Source of the DNA: Pelodera strongyloides
Taxonomy: Eukaryota; Nematoda; Chromadorea; Rhabditida; Rhabditidae
Assembly: GCA_036852015.1 (NCBI GenBank)
Contig: JAANDG010000080.1
Location: 1-64,000, forward strand
DNA length: 64,000 bases
Reading direction: 5' to 3'
The notes beneath the pieces were generated by a model. It saw only the letters and a program-made list of their open reading frames with translations. It searched no databases and was not told where the DNA came from. Within the stretch, counting starts at the first letter, position 1. Each line of letters starts with the position of its first letter. Shown one piece after another: positions 60,801-64,000 of this stretch. The position numbers and the translations under genes are program-made.

Positions 60801-63800
60801 CACACAGGATAACCGTTAGTGACAGGTCTTCAAATGGTCACTGACCATTTGGTGGCCATGCGGTAACCAGGTGACGACGCTTTTCAAACAAAAATGGTCA
60901 CGACACGGTCGTCAAGTGGTCACTCCATGGGTTGTCTCACGAAAAGACCACGGAACCGTCACCAAATGGGTTCCGTTTACTATGTTTATATAAATATTAT
61001 TTGTTCGTACATTATATTTTATTTTGTGTTATTTTATCCTACTTTGAAAGAGACTCTAAACGGTGATCCATTGCACCATTCATGTTTCTTGTGTTTATAA
61101 AAAAAAAACACTGAAACGTACGCTACAACTATAATAATAATAATAATAATTTATTACTCGCTACCCTTACGTAATATCAACCAAAGAGAACTTCACAAAA
61201 ACAACGGTGTTTGGCATTAGCGGCAAAAGAACATTCGCGCTACCCATAATACCTTGTTTTGTAAACAATCCCTGAAACGTACCTTATCACACTGACTGGC
61301 GTGTCCGTTGCACTCGCACTTCTGACAGAGTCCGAGGTAAAGGCCGCCTCCGGTACGAGAATATCCAGGAGCACAGTCCTCACAAGAGGTACCAACGTAT
61401 CCAGGTGGACACACGCATTGTTCAACCTGAAAGGGAAACATTTTGGACCTGCTCATAGTTAGCTCTTCGTCTAATCTTGAGCTTAACTTCGAGCTCAACT
61501 GTAAACATAAGCGACACTTGAAAGATTTATTTAGCGCGCTGACGACCGCTGATCATTTTGAGCCTAAGCTTCTTCAATTTGAAAAAAAATAATTAAATCT
61601 GAAATTTTCTTAGTTTTAACGACTTGTTAACTTGTTGAAAGTTGAGCTACCTATGTCAAGCGTTGTTCGATAGGTGATGACCTAGCCTCATTCCCATATA
61701 TAATTGCTCCGTAAGCGTGCAAAGTTTACCTCAGCAGCGGTAAGTCCGGTTCCTCCATAGGGCTCAGCGTACTCGAACGAGACGGAGATGAGCGAGGAGG
61801 AGGTAGAGTCGTCAACGTAGCTGGCCTTGATCAGAAGGGTGTCGAGGTCGGCGAGCGCCATCAGAAGGTGCTCACGAGTGGCTGGCTGACCGTCAACGCG
61901 TTCCCACTTGGTCTCGTACATCTGAACATCGACGTAAATAAGTTAAAAGAAAACCAAAATGGGGAAATTCCCAATAAAGTGTATCAAACAAATCCGCTAA
62001 ATCATTATTGCGATGGCAAATACGTATGATATGTCTTGACAATATTTTCACCAAATTTGTTACAAGTGCTGTTCTCCTCGAAACTGTGAAAAAAAATTAA
62101 GTCTTTCTGGTTCCGAATTAGGCCTGATTGCTGTTTCGTGACATTTACGCACCGAATGTAAACAATTACAGTAAATCAACAGTATCAATAAAAATGTACC
62201 TGGATCTCAACAGAGTTGTCGGATCCGGATCGTGGCTGTTCGGGATGTCTGTACTGAAGTGAGATGTCGTTTCCGCGAAGGATCACATCGGCTTCCGGAG
62301 TCGGGCGTCCGCTTCCGTCAAAGCGGAACACGTACTTCAGGGTTCCACCATAGGCGGTCACCTAGATTTATAAAGGATTTAAAGGTTTTATAACTTTGAG
62401 GAAAACGGGTAAACTTATGTTCAGCGTGATAGGTACGTAATACATGATCTGCTAATTCAGGCTCTTTTGACGATAATTGATTGTTCTTTGTTTGTTGTGT
62501 CTTTTTCGCGTTGTCCCCATTGGCGTCATAGTAATAATGTTGCGTGGTTACGAATTTTATCAGTTGAAGTCTCATTATTACTTAACATATTAAATTTCTA
62601 ACCTTGTTTCCAAGGAACTTCTCGGGCAACTTCCAGTACAGGGCTTGTCCGCGAGCCTCGCCAAAACCAGTGAACTGAAGCTCGGATCCGGAAGCGTAGG
62701 GCTGAAGGGGACAATTTATAAGTTACGTTATAAAAAACGTCGGTTTTAGCACACAAATGGGATTCAACAAACCAGCTTTTCACAAGTTTTTCTCTTTCAA
62801 AGTATGTACTAGTTTTGGCATGTACTTACCTGATACGAAACTAATGTGTGGTACTACTTTCAACCTATGGGCACCGGATGATAAGGTCAAACAATATAAT
62901 TATACACCTATTAATAATTTTAATACAAACCTGTTCACGGGGGCTGAAAGGCACTCGCACATCAGAGCTGGAAATGGCCATTGGCTCGCGATCACCGCGA
63001 GCGTAGTCAACGGACACTGTGGTGCGTTGGAGATGAGACGACTGAAAAGTATAATAATTTTAGAATTGGTTTGTTTTATGATGAAACCTTTAGCCCCGAA
63101 ATGTCCTGCCTTTCTCTAAAGCGAAGTTGAAGAAGTCTCTTTGATATAAACAATCATAAAGAGAAGAGAGAGAGAGAGAGAGAGAGAAGAGAGAAGAGAG
63201 AGGGAGGACCTGAAAGAGGTATAAAACAAAAATGTGAAAATTTTACCTGGCACTGGTTAGTGACTCCCATACAGAAGCATGGGATACATCCCTGTGGACT
63301 CTGTGGTGAAAGATGGAAAGAGTTGGCCACACATTGGTCACAGTTGGGTCCTTCAAAATTATTTCTTCAAAAAATGGCATAATAAGTTCTCAGTCGATCG
63401 TAATGCATGCACATTACTCGTATTAGAAACGACACGGTGTCGGAAGCATCAGTCATTCAATGTAAGATACTGGGGGTACTGTATGCATAATAATGATGAC
63501 AAATTAGCATATATTATAATGGTAAAGCCCTGACCTGTTGTGTAAGCCTTGCACTGGCATCTGCCTTCGGGTGCATGGGTGGACACGGCTCCGGCGGCAT
63601 TGCACTGAGATCTACAACACCCAAATAATTATTTCCGCAAGCATATATTCGATATATTATTAGTACAAAGGACCAAGATCCAACCTTACATCATAATTAC
63701 TAGAGGTTCAGAATCAGGTTAGCAAAAAATTGCACGTCAAATTTTAAATGCACTATCATCATAATATGCAATCTTCCCTTTCAAAGGATTTTTTCAGGTG

Positions 63801-64000
63801 CACGATAATTTAACCAATTGCTGCGCACATGCATTTGTGTCCAATTCAGAAAAACTAGAGAAAATAGTACATCTCAAAATTATCATATCAGATTAAATAG
63901 GTTTACCTCTGTTGCTGTTGTTGAATGGGAACGCAAGTGCCCAAATAAGGTCCATAGCCAGATCGCTCATAACCTGGGGCACAGTCCTCGCAAGAGGTGC
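22276..64000 (-). CDS. unc-52: basement-membrane heparan sulfate proteoglycan perlecan (UNC-52-like), partial
   Basis: A secreted basement-membrane proteoglycan; in Caenorhabditis elegans UNC-52 anchors body-wall muscle attachment. About 76 exons in the window give about 3,050 residues, with the N-terminus beyond 64000. Domain order from the visible 5' end: laminin EGF-like modules with an L4 module, about fifteen Ig domains, LG1, EGF modules, LG2, an acidic insert, one EGF, LG3, and a basic tail ending [11 protein letters not shown] before TAA at 22276-22278. This is the perlecan domain III-IV-V order. Every proposed junction keeps reading phase. The separate block entries give exon positions. 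Odd points are the acidic insert in domain V, duplicated half-Ig exons, Pro/Thr linkers between Ig domains, and foldback elements in many introns. Splicing of the C. elegans gene is known to make short, medium and long forms. Confidence 0.95.
23319..25580. other. large LG3 intron, no gene seen
   Basis: Mostly AT-rich. A GC-rich patch with CGCGCG runs lies at about 23800-23965, and a short poly(A)-cored palindrome (GAATTCGCACC ... GTGCGAATTC) near 25340-25390. Confidence 0.5.
27254..27293. repeat. TTAGGC-type repeats, about six units
   Basis: AAGCCTAAGCCTAAGCC followed by variants (GAGCCTAGGCC) in a perlecan intron. Confidence 0.75.
28528..28698. mobile_element. MITE-like foldback element, family 1
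   Basis: Left end TTTAAAGCGAATTACTGA is decayed; right end is the canonical CGGCCGGTATTTCGCTTTAA. It lies in the intron 5' of the LG3 exons, opposite strand undefined. Confidence 0.75.
28859..28990 (-). other. unc-52: EGF-like module before LG3
   Basis: A single exon, phase 1-1, encodes [20 protein letters not shown] and [10 protein letters not shown] with the six-cysteine EGF pattern. It joins the acidic insert upstream (TPCPGG...) and LG3 downstream. Confidence 0.9.
29440..29454 (+). promoter_or_regulatory. probable trans-splice (SL1-type) acceptor of the small nested gene
   Basis: CTTCTTCAG ends at 29447, 7 bases before the ATG at 29455. A TTCAG so close to a start codon with AT-rich outron-like sequence before it is typical of nematode SL1 trans-splicing. 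Confidence 0.5.
29455..29910 (+). CDS. small secreted peptide precursor-like gene nested in a perlecan intron
   Basis: Two exons: 29455-29525 and 29826-29910, joined by a GTTAGT...TTTTAG intron with phase agreement, giving 51 residues. Residues 1-20 ([20 protein letters not shown]) form a clear signal peptide. A short PREKR follows, with a dibasic KR, and then a 26-residue tail starting [20 protein letters not shown] that ends at TAA. The layout (signal peptide, short spacer, KR, one peptide) is that of a neuropeptide-like or other processed secreted peptide. There is no cysteine after the signal peptide and no amidation Gly before a basic site. It is on the strand opposite perlecan, in the intron between exons 28859-28990 and 30668-30768. 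I do not recognise the family. Confidence 0.72.
29926..30103. mobile_element. MITE-like foldback element, family 1, just after the nested gene
   Basis: Starts TTAAAGCGAGATACCGGCC 15 bases after the small gene's stop codon and ends CGGTCGGTATTTCTCTTTAA. Its interior carries GAATAAAAA near 30010, so it may supply that gene's 3' end signal. Confidence 0.8.
30668..33290 (-). other. unc-52: acidic Glu/Pro/Thr-rich insert in perlecan domain V
   Basis: Exons 33123-33290, 32665-32796, 32353-32454, 31820-31939, 31439-31556, 30994-31129 and 30668-30768, about 290 residues. Typical pieces: [46 protein letters not shown]. The first four exons begin and end in phase 0, so any of them can be skipped in frame. 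It lies between LG2 and the EGF before LG3, where vertebrate perlecan has only short EGF linkers. The final exon uses an internal CTACCAG acceptor to keep phase. Confidence 0.82.
32127..32253. repeat. inverted repeat with 17-bp arms in an intron
   Basis: GGCCATATTCACCACTC at 32127-32143 is repeated in reverse complement at 32237-32253, with a further GGGGAATTCCCC-like stem inside. Only this copy was noticed. Confidence 0.6.
33485..35106 (-). other. unc-52: perlecan LG2 domain
   Basis: Exons 34999-35106, 34429-34576, 34033-34151, 33721-33831 and 33485-33577. LG signatures: [57 protein letters not shown] and FRGCVIK, ending with the cysteine of GGVDQC. The first exon follows the EGF block directly in phase 0. 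Confidence 0.9.
34630..34720. repeat. GC-rich intronic patch with inverted GGTCTACAC
   Basis: GGTCTACAC and GTGTAGACC flank a GC-rich core. Similar CGCG-rich patches occur at about 23800-23965, 37800-37945 and 57925-57990. Confidence 0.4.
35123..35160. repeat. (GA)n microsatellite
   Basis: A run of about 13 GA units, continuing into imperfect GA-rich sequence to about 35340, in the intron before the LG2 exon. Confidence 0.85.
35442..36326 (-). other. unc-52: EGF-like modules between LG1 and LG2
   Basis: Exons 36213-36326, 35748-35849 and 35442-35518. Cysteine pattern: [12 protein letters not shown], then [14 protein letters not shown], then CNGGLCRE and [11 protein letters not shown], running into the LG2 start. 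The first exon also carries the end of LG1. Two EGF modules fit the usual perlecan domain V arrangement. Confidence 0.87.
35548..35680. mobile_element. family 1 foldback element, truncated
   Basis: Left terminus AAACGAAATACCGGCCAG and the AT-rich interior are present, but the right terminus is missing. Confidence 0.6.
36705..38083 (-). other. unc-52: perlecan LG1 domain
   Basis: Exons 37973-38083, 37413-37526, 37130-37204 and 36705-36854. Laminin-G signatures: [49 protein letters not shown], and [11 protein letters not shown] near the end. All exons are phase 1-1. Confidence 0.88.
38772..38905. mobile_element. family 1 foldback element, truncated
   Basis: Left terminus TTAAAGCGGTATAACATCCG with the ATTTGCATA interior; no right terminus was found. 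Confidence 0.5.
39751..40117. mobile_element. long inverted-repeat (foldback) element
   Basis: Arms at about 39751-39884 and 40028-40117 match as reverse complements over blocks such as TACTTGCACAGAATGTCCGG and GATATTTCACGGCAAACA. The left arm has an extra segment of about 45 bases. No open frame of note. Confidence 0.65.
40451..40609. mobile_element. MITE-like foldback element, family 1
   Basis: TTTAAAGCGAAATAACGGCC at the left and CCGTTATTTCGCTTGAA at the right, with an interior slightly shorter than other copies. Confidence 0.75.
41228..41491 (-). other. unc-52: Ig 14 exon with possible alternative 3' end and basic tail
   Basis: After a CTCTCTAG acceptor the exon encodes the end of Ig 14 ([16 protein letters not shown]). 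It then runs into a strongly basic, GC-rich stretch ([19 protein letters not shown]) and reaches TAA at 41228-41230. A GTGAAC donor at 41262 would keep phase with exon 39017-39066, retaining about 35 basic residues. Otherwise reading through makes a terminal exon, ending the protein before domain V, as in shorter UNC-52 isoforms. Confidence 0.65.
42126..42166. repeat. (TC)n microsatellite
   Basis: A TC-rich run of about 40 bases with two interruptions, in the perlecan intron between Ig 14 exons. Confidence 0.85.
42981..43164. mobile_element. MITE-like foldback element, family 1
   Basis: Starts TTAAAAGCGAAACACTGGCC and ends CCGCCGGTATTTCTCTTTGAA. It lies in the intron just downstream (in transcript order) of exon 43213-43295. 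Confidence 0.75.
44781..44987 (-). other. unc-52: alternative exon A for the second half of Ig 12
   Basis: A 207-base exon entering and leaving in phase 1. It supplies the core Trp ([11 protein letters not shown]) and the F-strand [14 protein letters not shown]. It joins exon 46443-46515, whose B strand ends LQCSVE, and continues into exon 44129-44205. The donor is GTAGTC. Confidence 0.8.
45993..46199 (-). other. unc-52: alternative exon B for the second half of Ig 12
   Basis: Also exactly 207 bases and phase 1-1, placed between the shared B-strand exon and exon A. It has the core Trp ([15 protein letters not shown]) and [17 protein letters not shown]. Including both A and B in one transcript would give two second halves for one Ig domain, so they are probably mutually exclusive. 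The GTTTGC donor is weak but of a kind used elsewhere in the gene. Confidence 0.72.
47938..48093. mobile_element. family 1 foldback element, one end lost
   Basis: The right terminus CGGCCGGTATTTCGCTTTAA is intact; the left terminus begins inside the TTTTTGAAA block. It lies in a perlecan intron between Ig 10 exons. Confidence 0.65.
51750..51835. repeat. (TC)n microsatellite
   Basis: A long TC-rich tract in the intron between the two exons of Ig 5. Another lies at 60503-60585 and a GA tract at 63161-63205, also intronic. Confidence 0.88.
52334..52506. mobile_element. near-perfect palindrome, second family 2 copy
   Basis: Same arms as 12833-13004 (TTTAAAGCGAAATGCTAGCC ... complement) with few differences. 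The central loop reads CGTCCACGGCAAT, the reverse complement of the loop in the other copy, so it is inserted in the opposite orientation. It sits in the intron between exons 52726-53025 and 51913-52097. Confidence 0.9.
54752..55343 (-). other. unc-52: Pro-rich linker exons between Ig 2 and Ig 3
   Basis: Exon 55143-55343 (201 bases) encodes proline-rich sequence with [20 protein letters not shown] and [18 protein letters not shown], plus two cysteines. Exon 54752-54835 (84 bases) encodes [20 protein letters not shown] and ERCAFG, again with two cysteines. Both are phase 1-1 with usable splice signals (GTATGG and GTAAGG donors), so each can be skipped without shifting the frame. The arginines and paired cysteines are unusual for a simple mucin spacer. 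Confidence 0.72.
56750..56818 (-). other. unc-52: small Thr/Pro-rich linker exon between Ig 1 and Ig 2
   Basis: A 69-base segment with a TTTAG acceptor and GTACTG donor, phase 1 at both ends, adds 23 residues including [20 protein letters not shown]. It fits between exons 57059-57257 and 56128-56256, and skipping it keeps the frame. Mucin-type O-glycosylation is a likely use of such sequence, by inference. Confidence 0.65.
57640..59533. other. 1.9-kb intron between domains III and IV
   Basis: AT-rich. It contains a cluster of GGTAAC/GTTACC words (about 58310-58450). Small open frames on the minus strand (58066-58344, 58846-59124) lack domain or splice support, so no exon is proposed. Confidence 0.5.
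59534..64000 (-). other. unc-52: perlecan domain III: laminin EGF-like modules and one L4 module
   Basis: Exons from 5' to 3': 63907-64000 (cut by the window edge), 63535-63611, 63247-63350, 62931-63041, 62603-62701, 62200-62361, 61730-61921, 61283-61426, 60599-60784, 60368-60474, 60307-60342, 60009-60095, 59534-59637. Typical laminin-EGF signatures are seen: [86 protein letters not shown]. The L4 module spans exons 63041 to 61730 (for example [19 protein letters not shown]). The last exon ends at a GTGAGA donor. The very short 36-base exon 60307-60342 is supported only by phase. Confidence 0.92.
60503..60585. repeat. (TC)n microsatellite
   Basis: TC-rich tract in the intron between laminin-EGF exons 60599-60784 and 60368-60474. 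Confidence 0.88.

Noticed and set aside
1..64000. tRNA, rRNA and CRISPR arrays
   Set aside because: No cloverleaf with A and B boxes, no rRNA-like block and no regularly spaced direct repeats were seen by eye. A covariance-model scan would be needed to exclude small RNA genes.

Overview
The window looks like a stretch of a nematode chromosome. The evidence is short introns with TTTCAG-type acceptors, an UNC-52-like perlecan gene, scattered TTAGGC (nematode telomere-type) motifs, and a probable trans-splice acceptor 8 nt before the start codon of a tiny gene. Only the sequence was read. Exon limits come from GT/AG signals, reading-phase continuity and recognisable domains; no RNA or database was consulted.

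Layout. 1-3767: the 3' part of a decayed Ty3/gypsy-type retrotransposon (zinc knuckle, protease, reverse transcriptase, RNase H, integrase, 3' LTR), broken by many frameshifts. 4072-8418 (+): the C-terminal half of the translation factor eIF2D/ligatin in 11 exons. Its upstream exons must lie left of the window, so the retroelement sits in an eIF2D intron in the sense direction. 8419-13866: mostly non-coding, rich in inverted-repeat elements, with two isolated candidate minus-strand exons. 13867-20639 (-): a 19-exon gene of about 663 residues that I do not recognise. 20640-22275: non-coding, with TC/GA microsatellites. 22276-64000 (-): most of a perlecan (unc-52-like) gene, running off the right edge, with about 76 exons and about 3,050 residues visible.

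Perlecan, read N to C (right to left): laminin EGF-like modules with one laminin IV (L4) module (64000-59534); about fifteen Ig domains with two Pro/Thr-rich linkers (57639-38394); LG1 (38083-36705); EGF modules (36326-35442); LG2 (35106-33485); a long Glu/Pro/Thr-rich acidic insert (33290-30668); one EGF (28990-28859); LG3 and a basic C-terminal tail (27677-22276).

The main points of interest are two 207-nt exons that look like interchangeable versions of half of one Ig domain, a two-exon peptide-precursor-like gene on the opposite strand inside a perlecan intron (29455-29910), a candidate early termination exon with a very basic tail, the acidic insert built of phase-0 exons, and two families of foldback elements that share the same termini.
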